DNA of 50,317 bases. Origin: Pelagibacteraceae bacterium AG-365-D07. GTDB taxonomy: Bacteria; Pseudomonadota; Alphaproteobacteria; Pelagibacterales; Pelagibacteraceae. The notes under the pieces are model-generated. The model saw only the letters and a program-made list of their open reading frames with translations, had not been told where the DNA came from and ran no database searches. Of the stretch, positions 20,316 through 28,199 are shown one piece after another. The position numbers and the translations under genes are program-made. The stretch covers positions 1 to 50,317 of the forward strand of contig QCGH01000009.1 of assembly GCA_003280005.1 (NCBI GenBank). Reading direction: 5' to 3'. Position 1 is the first letter of the stretch. Every line of letters starts with the position of its first letter.

Positions 20316-21417
20316 TGTAAATCAGAAAGATTTGCAAAGTTCACTGAATTATTGTCAAGGAGTAATAGAAAAAAAAAGTACATTACCAATTCTATCTAAT
20401 GTTTTGCTTGAAGCTAAAGACTCTAATCTCAAAATAACAGCAACAGATCTAGATTTAATTTTTATTCAAAATATATCAAATATTGAGATATCATTAGAGG
20501 GGGAGACTACAACTTCATGTTCAACTCTGTATGATATTGTAAGAAAATTTAATAATGAAAAGAAAATTGATTTTAATCTATTAAGTGAAAATAAAATCAA
20601 CCTAGAGTCAGACAAATCATCATTTAATTTAAATTGTCTCAAAGCAGCTGAATTCCCATTAACTGAGTCAAATTTTAAAGAAAATGAGTTTTCAATTAAT
20701 TCTAAAAAACTTCTTAAACTTCTTAATAAATGTAAATTTTCAGTTTCAAATGACGAAACACGCCATTACTTAAGCGGAATATTTGTTCATTTAACTGAAA
20801 ATGAAGATAAAAAATATTTAACCGCAGTAGCAACCGATAGTCACAGAATGGCTGTTTCGAAAACTTCAATTACTGAGGAAATAAATTTTGAGTCGATAAT
20901 TTTGCCAAAAAAAACAATTTTTCAACTTTGTTCGCTACTTGATGATCACGATGGTGATGTAAAAATCTCAAATCTAAAATCTAAAATAAAATTCGAGTTT
21001 AATAATATCGTCCTAATATCTAAGTTAATAGATGGAAAATTTCCAAATTATTTTCAAGTTATTCCTAAAGACAATCAAAAAAAACTAGAGATAGATTTAA
21101 AACCATTTCTAACTTCAGTTGATAGAGTAGCGTCTGTGTCGCAAGATAAAAAAGATGGATTAAGAATGAATTTAACTAAAAATAATTTAGATTTGTCAGT
21201 TAATAATAGTAATAGTGGAGATGGAAAAGAAAGTTTATCAGTAACATTTGATCATGAACTAGATATTAGTTTTAATCCAAGATACTTATTAGATGTTGCA
21301 TCAAATATGGATGGAAATAAGATAGAAATTTATTTAAAAGAGCCTGGTTCTCCTGCTTTAATAAAAGACCCATCTGATTTTGATAGCATTTATGTAGTAA
21401 TGCCTATGAAAGGTTAG
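20305..21417 (+). CDS. dnaN: DNA polymerase III sliding clamp (beta subunit)
   Basis: The beta clamp encircles DNA and tethers polymerase III and repair factors. The 370-aa product has the three-domain clamp architecture, with KKSTLPILSNVL near the N-terminus, ATDSHRMAV in the middle and the C-terminal YVVMPMK. It overlaps the end of dnaA by 11 nt, so the two are co-translated. It converges with the acyltransferase gene; their ends overlap by 4 nt. recF, often next in other bacteria, is not here. Confidence 0.97.
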   Translation: MKFSVNQKDLQSSLNYCQGVIEKKSTLPILSNVLLEAKDSNLKITATDLDLIFIQNISNIEISLEGETTTSCSTLYDIVRKFNNEKKIDFNLLSENKINLESDKSSFNLNCLKAAEFPLTESNFKENEFSINSKKLLKLLNKCKFSVSNDETRHYLSGIFVHLTENEDKKYLTAVATDSHRMAVSKTSITEEINFESIILPKKTIFQLCSLLDDHDGDVKISNLKSKIKFEFNNIVLISKLIDGKFPNYFQVIPKDNQKKLEIDLKPFLTSVDRVASVSQDKKDGLRMNLTKNNLDLSVNNSNSGDGKESLSVTFDHELDISFNPRYLLDVASNMDGNKIEIYLKEPGSPALIKDPSDFDSIYVVMPMKG

Positions 21418-22115
21418 TAGATTTTTTCCAATTCATTATATAGTTCATTTTCAAGTTTATTGTGAAAATCTTTAGAATTTAATCCGACGGGAATCTTTTT
21501 GAGTATACTGATAGTTATAGTTTTGTGCGAACTTAACTTTCCAGTTTTCGGCCAAACATATCCAGAATTTAAAGCTACTGGTAGACAAAAAAAATTTAGT
21601 TTTTCATAAATTTTTGAAACACCTTTTTTAAAAGGTATTTTTTCATTAACATTAGTTCTAGTGGCTTGGGGAAAGATAATAAGTGGTCTTTTAGACAAGT
21701 TAGTTTCATTAATAATTTTATTATAGAAGCCTAAATTTTCCTTATTTATCCTATCTCTATCTATAGAAATTGATCCAATTTTTTTAAGCTGCCAACCAAA
21801 AATAGGAATTTTCAATAATTCTTTCTTTAAAATGAATATTGGATTATTAAAAATTACTTGCAAGTAAAATGTTTCAAATAATGATTGATGAAGACAAGCG
21901 ATAAAGTAGTTTGACTCTGTTGGTATATTTTCTTTACCTTTAACCTCAATTTTTACTGACAAAATTAAAGCTAAACAAATTTTAATCCAATATCCTAATA
22001 TTCTTCCACCTAAGAGGGTTATTTTTCTGGGCAAAATTAGTGCAGGAATAAAAATTAAACAAATAACAAAGGTACCCAAATAAAAAAAAATTTTAAATAT
22101 TACTTCTCTTACCAT
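21414..22115 (-). CDS. plsC: 1-acyl-sn-glycerol-3-phosphate acyltransferase (PlsC-like)
   Basis: The 233-aa protein belongs to the acyltransferase family that makes phosphatidic acid from lysophosphatidic acid. Two N-terminal hydrophobic segments (about residues 8-55) are followed by catalytic motif I, which here reads HQSLFE, an HX4E variant of the usual HX4D, and the substrate-binding motif FPQATRT in place of FPEGTR. Both variants keep the expected spacing, so it is probably active. The start lies 1 nt from the lysA stop, suggesting co-transcription with lysA. Other PlsC-like acyl chain specificities are possible. Confidence 0.85.
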   Translation of the reverse strand: MVREVIFKIFFYLGTFVICLIFIPALILPRKITLLGGRILGYWIKICLALILSVKIEVKGKENIPTESNYFIACLHQSLFETFYLQVIFNNPIFILKKELLKIPIFGWQLKKIGSISIDRDRINKENLGFYNKIINETNLSKRPLIIFPQATRTNVNEKIPFKKGVSKIYEKLNFFCLPVALNSGYVWPKTGKLSSHKTITISILKKIPVGLNSKDFHNKLENELYNELEKIY

Positions 22116-23333
22116 TTATTGAATAATATCTTCGATTTTTTGTCTTTTTTTAATTTGAAAAATTTTTGATTTTTTTATCAAAACTTCTTTAGAATTCTCT
22201 CTTAAATTATAATTAGAGCTTAAAACTTTGCCATATGCCCCGACATCTAAAATTACCAAATTATCACCCTCTTTTAGTTTTTGGTAAGATTTAACAGTTA
22301 AAAATTTATCAGTTGTTTCACAAATTGGCCCTACAAAATCATGAAGTTTAAAAATTTTATTTCTATTTTTTTTTGTAGGAATTATTCTGTGATAAGCTTT
22401 ATAAAGTGCTGGTCTCATTAAATCGTTCATACCAGCATCAATAATAATGAACCTAATTTTAGTAGTATCTTTAATATAAATTATTTTTGCTAATAGATAG
22501 CCTGTATTTCCTATTATAGATCTTCCTGGTTCAAATATTATCTTAACTTTATTTTTTTTTACAAATTTACTAATTTTATCAGAATATTTTTTATAATTAA
22601 GTATCTGTCTACTATTATTGTAATTTATACCCATACCTCCGCCGACATCAATATATTCAAAATAAAATTTTGATTTATCAATAACATTTTGAAGTGCTTT
22701 TAGCATTTTCAGATATGGAACATGATTTGTTATTTGGCTTCCAATGTGAACACTCAAACACTTAATATTTAGATATTTAGATTTTTTATATTGATTTATT
22801 ATTTTTATCACCTCAGTTTCGGTGAGTCCAAACTTATTCGAAATTTTACCTGTTGTTATCTCCTTAATAGTCTTAGCATCTACATTAGGATTTAATCTTA
22901 AACCTATATTAACTCTTTTCTGTTTTTTTTTTGCTATTTTTAAAATTGAAAGTATTTCGCTTAGTGATTCTGTATTTATTAATAAAATTTTATTTTTGAT
23001 CGCAAAATCAATTTCATCATAGGTTTTACCCACACCAGAAAAAACTATTTTGTTTGGATTAATTTTGGCTTTTAGAGCAGCAAGCAACTCACCTTTTGAA
23101 ACTACGTCTGCACCTAAACCAAATTTTGAAAGTTCATTCAATATTTTGATATTATTATTTGATTTAACGGAAAAACAAATTAATGGATTTATTTTGTTAA
23201 AATTTTTTTTAAAATTTAAAACATTTTTTTTTAGTTCATCATAGGAATAACAATAACTCGGAGTTCCAAATTTTTTAATAATTTTATCGACTGAAAATTT
23301 GTCTATGAAAAGTTTATTTTTTATATAGTTCAT
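22116..23333 (-). CDS. lysA: Diaminopimelate decarboxylase
   Basis: LysA converts meso-diaminopimelate to L-lysine with PLP. The 405-aa protein has the PLP Lys in CFSVKSN (Lys57), the HIGSQI segment, the GGGMGI phosphate-binding loop, the EPGRSI motif, and a C-terminal part with GPICETTD and GAYG. The ATG at 23333 is preferred over a TTG one codon upstream. It belongs to an argH-lipoprotein-lysA unit that is widespread in alphaproteobacteria; the lipoprotein stop is 23 nt upstream. Confidence 0.96.
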   Translation of the reverse strand: MNYIKNKLFIDKFSVDKIIKKFGTPSYCYSYDELKKNVLNFKKNFNKINPLICFSVKSNNNIKILNELSKFGLGADVVSKGELLAALKAKINPNKIVFSGVGKTYDEIDFAIKNKILLINTESLSEILSILKIAKKKQKRVNIGLRLNPNVDAKTIKEITTGKISNKFGLTETEVIKIINQYKKSKYLNIKCLSVHIGSQITNHVPYLKMLKALQNVIDKSKFYFEYIDVGGGMGINYNNSRQILNYKKYSDKISKFVKKNKVKIIFEPGRSIIGNTGYLLAKIIYIKDTTKIRFIIIDAGMNDLMRPALYKAYHRIIPTKKNRNKIFKLHDFVGPICETTDKFLTVKSYQKLKEGDNLVILDVGAYGKVLSSNYNLRENSKEVLIKKSKIFQIKKRQKIEDIIQ

Positions 23334-23356
23334 CAATTAATTAGTATATTTTAAAA

Positions 23357-23497
23357 CTAGTTTTTATAAACTACACTTGATCCATTTATTTTCCAGTTAT
23401 TTAAACCAGTTTTTTCTTGATAAAGTGGATCACTTTTTTTCCCACATGCCATTATTATGATTGAAAGAAACAGAATTAAAATTATTTTTTTATGCAT
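23357..23497 (-). CDS. lptM: 46-aa lipoprotein, LptM (YifL)-like
   Basis: An ATG at 23497, overlapping the argH stop by 8 nt, opens a 46-aa frame. It has a short hydrophobic signal (residues 5-15) ending in a lipobox IMAC with Cys18 followed by GKKSDPLY. That pattern matches the CGxKGPLY of LptM/YifL, a small outer-membrane lipoprotein that assists oxidative maturation of the LptD LPS translocon. LptM-like genes typically lie directly before lysA, as here. DsbB-type oxidation capacity is encoded elsewhere in the window. The assignment rests on lipobox, motif and position; most of the chain is not conserved. Confidence 0.75.
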   Translation of the reverse strand: MHKKIILILFLSIIIMACGKKSDPLYQEKTGLNNWKINGSSVVYKN

Positions 23498-24872
23498 TTT
23501 TATATTTTTTTATCATTTTCTTAATGTTTTCAAAAGATGTTCCACCATACGATTTTTTTGAATTTATTGAATTTTTGAGATCAAATACTTTAGAAACATC
23601 CTCCTTTATATTTGGTTCTAACATTTTTAACTCTTTGTAAGATAAATCAGATAACTTCTTTTTATTTTTTTCACAATAATTTACAATTCTTGCTGTTAGT
23701 TGATAAGATTTTCTGAAAGGATAATTAAGATTTTTCACTAAATGATCAGCAAGATCGGTCGCTGTTATAAAACCTTTATTCGCAAGATTTGTCATTTCAG
23801 ACTTATTTACAGAAAAGTTTTTTAACACATCATTTAATATTTTAATTGAATTCATAAGGTTATCGAAAGTATCGAATACAATTTTTTTATCATCCTGTAA
23901 ATCTTTGAAGTAAGACAGTGGCAAACCTTTGAGAATTGTCATCATCGAAAACAAGTTTCCATAAGAGTTACTAACTTTTCCTCTAAGATGTTCAAGTGAG
24001 TCTGGATTTTTTTTTTGCGGCATGATTGATGATCCTGTAACAATACTATCATTTAAAGCTATAAGTTTAAAAGCATCTGAATTCCAAATTATAAACTCCT
24101 CAGCGAGTCTGGATATGTGCATTGCACATAGGGATGATGCGTACAGAAAATCTAAGACAAAGTCTCTATCAGATACAGTATCGATAGAATTACCTGTTGG
24201 AGATTTAAAACCTAGTTTTTTGGTTGTAAAGTTTCTATCTATATTAAAAGATGTTCCTGATAATGCGCCAGATCCTAACGGGTTCTGAGATAGACTTTGA
24301 AAATTATTTTCCAACCTTTTTTTGTCTCTACTGAACATTTCAACATAAGCTAACATATAATGTGCAAATGAGATTGGTTGAGCATTTTTTAAGTGAGTAA
24401 AACCCGGCATTATAGTATAAATATTTTTTTCAGCTATTTTAATTATATTTTTAATTGTTTGATCCAAGGTTTTAATTAATTTGTGGTTCGAGTTTGTCAT
24501 CCAAATTTTTAGGTCAACTAATACCTGGTCATTTCTTGATCTTGCTGTATGAATATATCCAGCATCCTCACCAATTAATTCATAAAGTTTTTTTTCAATG
24601 CTCATATGAATATCTTCGTCTTTATAATCAAATATATATTTTTTTTTGACTATTAAATTCTGTATTTTTTTTAATCCCCATATAATTTTATTTTTAACTT
24701 TAAAATTAATAATCTTTTGTCGATTAAGCATTTCTACATGTACAATAGATGCAAGTATATCTTCTTTAAAAAGCCTTTTATCTACATCAATAGAGCTTGA
24801 AACTTTCTGAAAAAAATTAGATGTATTACCTTTTATCCTAGTGTTCCAAATACTTTTATTTTTTTTTTTCAT
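23490..24872 (-). CDS. argH: Argininosuccinate lyase
   Basis: ArgH splits argininosuccinate into arginine and fumarate. The 460-aa protein has the fumarase/ASL superfamily signature GSSIMPQKKNPD, plus SRNDQV and the PGFTHLKNAQPI segment. It starts the argH-lptM-lysA unit. The N-terminal NTRIKGNTSNFFQKVSSSID region is standard for the enzyme, and the length is usual. Confidence 0.97.
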   Translation of the reverse strand: MKKKNKSIWNTRIKGNTSNFFQKVSSSIDVDKRLFKEDILASIVHVEMLNRQKIINFKVKNKIIWGLKKIQNLIVKKKYIFDYKDEDIHMSIEKKLYELIGEDAGYIHTARSRNDQVLVDLKIWMTNSNHKLIKTLDQTIKNIIKIAEKNIYTIMPGFTHLKNAQPISFAHYMLAYVEMFSRDKKRLENNFQSLSQNPLGSGALSGTSFNIDRNFTTKKLGFKSPTGNSIDTVSDRDFVLDFLYASSLCAMHISRLAEEFIIWNSDAFKLIALNDSIVTGSSIMPQKKNPDSLEHLRGKVSNSYGNLFSMMTILKGLPLSYFKDLQDDKKIVFDTFDNLMNSIKILNDVLKNFSVNKSEMTNLANKGFITATDLADHLVKNLNYPFRKSYQLTARIVNYCEKNKKKLSDLSYKELKMLEPNIKEDVSKVFDLKNSINSKKSYGGTSFENIKKMIKKYKNA

Positions 24873-24921
24873 TAATTTCCATTTTAATTGATTTAACTTA
24901 TTTTTATCAATTGATTAAGTT

Positions 24922-25119
24922 TTAATTCTTAAAAAAATATGCAAAAGCAACCAGTGCAATTATTGCAATAAACTGCAAAATTACTCTTAATTGCATCAAT
25001 TTATTTGAGGTTTTTTTAGAGCCACCCTTAAATAAGTTAGCTATGCCTAACGCCAAAACTATACCTACAGAAAGTAAAAGAATGATAGAGATGATTTTGA
25101 CTAAAGTTCCAGATAACAT
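24922..25119 (-). CDS. HIG1-domain twin transmembrane protein
   Basis: A 65-aa protein with two membrane segments (about residues 6-28 and 43-62) joined by a basic loop with GGSKKTSNKLMQLRV, the pattern of HIG1/hypoxia-induced proteins. Such proteins associate with respiratory complexes in mitochondria and alphaproteobacteria; the role here is inferred from the family. The ATG is 44 nt from the divergent esterase gene, and AT-rich -10-like sequences lie within 10 nt of both start codons. Confidence 0.8.
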   Translation of the reverse strand: MLSGTLVKIISIILLLSVGIVLALGIANLFKGGSKKTSNKLMQLRVILQFIAIIALVAFAYFFKN

Positions 25120-25163
25120 AATATGATATATAAACTAATAATATAAATTATAACCAAAATAAT

Positions 25164-25823
25164 ATGACATTTTGCCTAGATACAGTGATTATTCCACCAG
25201 AAAATCAAAAACCAATTAAAAATGCGGTTATTCTTCTCCATGGATATGGAGGAGATGGAAAAGACATAAGTATGTTAACATTGAATTGGAAAAGATTTCT
25301 GGATAATACAGTTTTTTTGTGTCCAAATGGACATGAAAAATGTGCAATAAATCCAATTGGCTTTCAGTGGTTTGATTTAACAAGTGATGATAAAAAATAT
25401 ATATTAAATAAATCCTTAGAAGCAGAAGACAAAATCAATGATTTTATAAATGAGGTAAAAACAGAATATAAGTTATCTAATAGCAATATTGTGTTATGTG
25501 GTTTCAGCCAAGGATCTATGATGTCTATAAACATAGGAGTGACTTCAGACAATGAATATAATTGTATTGTGGGTTTTTCAGGAAAAATTATAAATAAAGA
25601 AAATCTTCAAGCAAGAATTAAAAATAAAAGTAAAATACTTTTAATTCATGGGGAGCAAGATGACATTGTAAGTTCCAATTTTCTGCTAGAGGCGAAAGAT
25701 TTCTTTGAAAGAAATAAGTTTTCAATCAAGACTAATTTAATTAAAAATTGTGGACACCATATACCAGTAGAAGCATCAAGTTTAGCTTTAAATTTTATAA
25801 AAAAAAATTTAGAAATATCATAA
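25164..25823 (+). CDS. Phospholipase/carboxylesterase family alpha/beta hydrolase
   Basis: The 219-aa product has the oxyanion-side LHGYGGDG loop, the nucleophile elbow CGFSQGSM with the catalytic Ser, Asp in HGEQDDIV, and His in NCGHHIP, a complete Ser-Asp-His triad. The family hydrolyses short-chain carboxyl esters and lysophospholipids; the natural substrate is unknown. No signal peptide is present. A TATAAC (25149-25154) ends 9 nt before the ATG, so the mRNA is probably leaderless. Confidence 0.85.
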   Translation: MTFCLDTVIIPPENQKPIKNAVILLHGYGGDGKDISMLTLNWKRFLDNTVFLCPNGHEKCAINPIGFQWFDLTSDDKKYILNKSLEAEDKINDFINEVKTEYKLSNSNIVLCGFSQGSMMSINIGVTSDNEYNCIVGFSGKIINKENLQARIKNKSKILLIHGEQDDIVSSNFLLEAKDFFERNKFSIKTNLIKNCGHHIPVEASSLALNFIKKNLEIS

Positions 25824-25882
25824 TTTTAATCCTAAATTTGTCTTATTGATTTATAAAAATATATAAGTTAAGATTATTCATA

Positions 25883-26443
25883 ATGTTAGACACAAACTTG
25901 TCATTAGAAAAATGTCCTGCTTTAGTATTGAATGCGGATTATAGACCATTGAGTTACTATCCATTGTCTCTTTGGAGTTGGCAAGATTCTGTTAAATCAG
26001 TTTTTCTAAATAGAGTTTCAATTGTTAGTTATTATGATCGAGAGGTAAGGAGTCCTTCATTTAGCATGAAGCTGCCAAGTGTAATAGCTCTTAAAGATTA
26101 TATTAAGCCTCTTAGAAACCCCAACTTTACAAGATTTAATGTTTTCTTAAGAGATAAATTTTCCTGTCAATATTGTGGTAGTAAAAATGAACTTACATTT
26201 GATCATTTGCTTCCAAGATCTAAAGGTGGAAAGACTAATTGGGAAAATGTTGTCACAGCTTGTTCAAGTTGTAATGTTCAAAAAGGTGGAAGATTATTAG
26301 AAAAATCAGGAATGAAACTTTCAATATTACCCTTTGCACCTACTACCGAAGATCTTCACAGAAATGGAAAAAATTTCCCTCCAAACTTTCTTCATGAAAG
26401 TTGGATGGACTACTTATATTGGGATGTAGAATTAGAAAATTAA
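25883..26443 (+). CDS. HNH endonuclease domain protein
   Basis: A 186-aa protein with a conserved N-terminal region (ALVLNADYRPLSYYPLSLWS) and a C-terminal HNH nuclease domain: CQYCG, FDHLLPRSKGG, NWENVVTACSSCN. The two Cys pairs bind structural zinc and the His is the catalytic base. Stand-alone HNH proteins of this type are conserved in alphaproteobacteria; their role is not established. It is not part of a visible restriction or mobile element. It converges with coq7 with no gap between stops. Confidence 0.85.
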   Translation: MLDTNLSLEKCPALVLNADYRPLSYYPLSLWSWQDSVKSVFLNRVSIVSYYDREVRSPSFSMKLPSVIALKDYIKPLRNPNFTRFNVFLRDKFSCQYCGSKNELTFDHLLPRSKGGKTNWENVVTACSSCNVQKGGRLLEKSGMKLSILPFAPTTEDLHRNGKNFPPNFLHESWMDYLYWDVELEN

Positions 26444-26977
26444 TTAATATTTTTCAGAAATTTTGATTGCAACTCTAGAACCTGTTTTGATTATATTATC
26501 AAGTATTTTATATAAACCTTTTTTAGATGCACCTTCATTATAGGCAATATCTTTATGATTCATTTCATCTTCTCTAAATTTAACAATTTTTTCTTTTAAT
26601 TCTTTTTCATCTTCCTCTAATTGATTGATCTGATTAGCGTAATGGTCTTGTATAACTTCTTCTACAGAGGCAGTACATAGCATAGCTGCTTGCTTTCCCA
26701 AAATTGTTGTACCAAACCCCAGTCCTAATCCCAAAAGGTCCCACAATTTAAGAAATCTAGTTGGTTTAATATTTCTTTTTTTTATTTCATTTTCAAAAAA
26801 TTCACAATGTTCAACCTCATGATCTTTCATGTGCTCAATTGTATCTTTTAAATCATTATTTTTTACAATTGTATTTAAGGCTAGCAACTGTCCCTCGTAA
26901 ATTTTAATTGCACCTCTCTCTCCAGCATGATCAACACGAATAAATTCTTCAATTTTAGTTTTTGACGTTTTTTTCAT
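26444..26977 (-). CDS. coq7: Demethoxyubiquinone hydroxylase Coq7
   Basis: Coq7 is a di-iron monooxygenase that hydroxylates demethoxyubiquinol, a late step of ubiquinone synthesis. The 177-aa protein is a four-helix ferritin-like bundle with iron ligands in HAGERGAIKIYEGQ, the ExxH of HEVEHCEFFE, the VEEVIQDHY segment and the final DEMNHKDIA. It works with ubiE and ubiB found at 15-17.5 kb. It overlaps dsbB by 23 nt. Confidence 0.95.
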   Translation of the reverse strand: MKKTSKTKIEEFIRVDHAGERGAIKIYEGQLLALNTIVKNNDLKDTIEHMKDHEVEHCEFFENEIKKRNIKPTRFLKLWDLLGLGLGFGTTILGKQAAMLCTASVEEVIQDHYANQINQLEEDEKELKEKIVKFREDEMNHKDIAYNEGASKKGLYKILDNIIKTGSRVAIKISEKY

Positions 26978-27437
26978 CCCTAAAATATTTAATTATAATA
27001 ATTACTAAAGCAATAGAAATTATAAAATTTATAGTCGCAAGTGAAAAGCCAAAAACTCTAAAATTAACATCTTTACAGTTAGGCAAATATTGATTTAAAC
27101 TTTCTAATAATTTTATTTTATCAGTTGTTTTAAAACTTTCATTGGTACAACCTGAAAATTCATTGAAAATATTATGTTCTATACCTAAATGATACCCAGA
27201 TAAAGCTACGCTACTAAAAAAAGTTATTATTAGCAAATAAAGCCAAATTTTATTTTCTGAGAAAAAAAAACCAAAAAAACATATTACTATAGAAATTAAA
27301 TATGGAATTCTTTGATACAAACATAATTTACATGCTGGAACCAACAGTATATGTTCTATATATAAAGTTGATAAAATCACAAATATACTAATTATTATTA
27401 TAAAAGGATAAAATAAAATTTGAGACTTTTTCAACAT
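26955..27437 (-). CDS. dsbB: Disulfide bond formation protein DsbB-like
   Basis: An inner-membrane protein of 160 aa with four predicted membrane helices. It has the periplasmic Cys pair C36-x2-C39 (ACKLC, followed by LYQR) and a second loop with C97 (SGC) and C121 (NCKDV), the two redox pairs that pass electrons from DsbA to quinone. The open frame begins with a TTG at 27446, but the ATG at 27437, preceded by GGA and 1 nt from the stop of the DedA-family gene, is a better start. It overlaps coq7 downstream by 23 nt. Confidence 0.9.
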   Translation of the reverse strand: MLKKSQILFYPFIIIISIFVILSTLYIEHILLVPACKLCLYQRIPYLISIVICFFGFFFSENKIWLYLLIITFFSSVALSGYHLGIEHNIFNEFSGCTNESFKTTDKIKLLESLNQYLPNCKDVNFRVFGFSLATINFIISIALVIIIIKYFRDEKNVKN

Positions 27438-27438
27438 T

Positions 27439-28047
27439 TTATCCAATGAATTTAGTTAAGAAATTATAAACTAAAAAAGCTATTATTATTACTATTATCG
27501 TAAACATAATTGAAAAAAATATTAATTTTTTTTCAATAATTTTTTTCATAGTTGGGCCAAAGTTTCCAATTAAAAAAGCTATTATGAAAAACCTTGATCC
27601 TCTTGTCAAAATTGAAATAATAATAAAATAAAAAATATTAAAATGGACGAAACCACTGGTAATTGTTAGCAGTTTAAAGGGTACAGGTGTAAAACCAGCT
27701 ATAGCAAGCAGTGCCATCCAGGCAATTACACCACCTTCAGAAGAAACTTTATCCTTAAGAAAAGAAGCATCATCAACACCATAGAGATCAAAAATTTTTA
27801 CACCGATTTCAATAAAAAATATATAACCAATAAAATAACCTAATATAGCTCCTAAAACTGATCCTAAAGTAGCAATTAAAGCTATTCTCAACCAATTTCG
27901 CGGTTTAGCAATTGTCATTGGAATTATAATTACATCGGGCGGTATTGGAAAAATAAAACTTTCTACAAAAGATATTCCACCTAAAAAGAATTTTGAGTTT
28001 TTATTTCCTGCAAGTTCAATAGTTTTCGTATAAAGTTTATGTAACAT
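27439..28047 (-). CDS. DedA/VTT-domain membrane protein
   Basis: The frame is open from 28158, but that part crosses tRNA-Leu. The ATG at 28047 is preceded by AAGGA with 5-nt spacing and gives 202 aa. The protein has several membrane segments and the family features FVESFIFPIPPDVIIIP near the N-terminus and the re-entrant loop with GFTPVPFKL and a later RGSRFF. DedA/VTT (SNARE-associated) proteins are linked to lipid flipping and membrane potential; the substrate here is unknown. It heads a minus-strand unit with dsbB and coq7. Confidence 0.88.
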   Translation of the reverse strand: MLHKLYTKTIELAGNKNSKFFLGGISFVESFIFPIPPDVIIIPMTIAKPRNWLRIALIATLGSVLGAILGYFIGYIFFIEIGVKIFDLYGVDDASFLKDKVSSEGGVIAWMALLAIAGFTPVPFKLLTITSGFVHFNIFYFIIISILTRGSRFFIIAFLIGNFGPTMKKIIEKKLIFFSIMFTIIVIIIAFLVYNFLTKFIG

Positions 28048-28105
28048 ATTTCCTTTTATTATATTAATAATTTTTATACTATTGTTAATTAATAAATGTT
28101 TTTGT

Positions 28106-28192
28106 GGGCGAATGGCGGAACTGGTAGACGCGTTGGACTCAAAATCCAATGGTAGCAATACTGTGAGAGTTCGAGTCTCTCTTTGCCCACCA
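28106..28192 (+). tRNA. tRNA-Leu (CAA anticodon)
   Basis: An 87-nt class II tRNA. The acceptor stem GGGCGAA pairs with TTTGCCC (one G-U), followed by discriminator A and an encoded CCA. The D arm GCGGAACTGGTAGACGC is typical of tRNA-Leu. The anticodon stem TTGGA/TCCAA encloses CTCAAAA, giving anticodon CAA for the UUG codon. A long variable arm and a GTTCGAGTC T arm follow. Only 7 nt separate its 3' end from the FadD-like start codon. Confidence 0.96.
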
Positions 28193-28199
28193 ATAAAAT

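Noticed and set aside
25883..26443. HNH protein as part of a mobile or restriction system
   Set aside because: No methyltransferase, intron, phage or defence gene is adjacent; it has the features of a conserved housekeeping HNH protein.
28048..28158. N-terminal extension of the DedA-family frame
   Set aside because: It is the complement of tRNA-Leu; a good RBS sits before ATG 28047.
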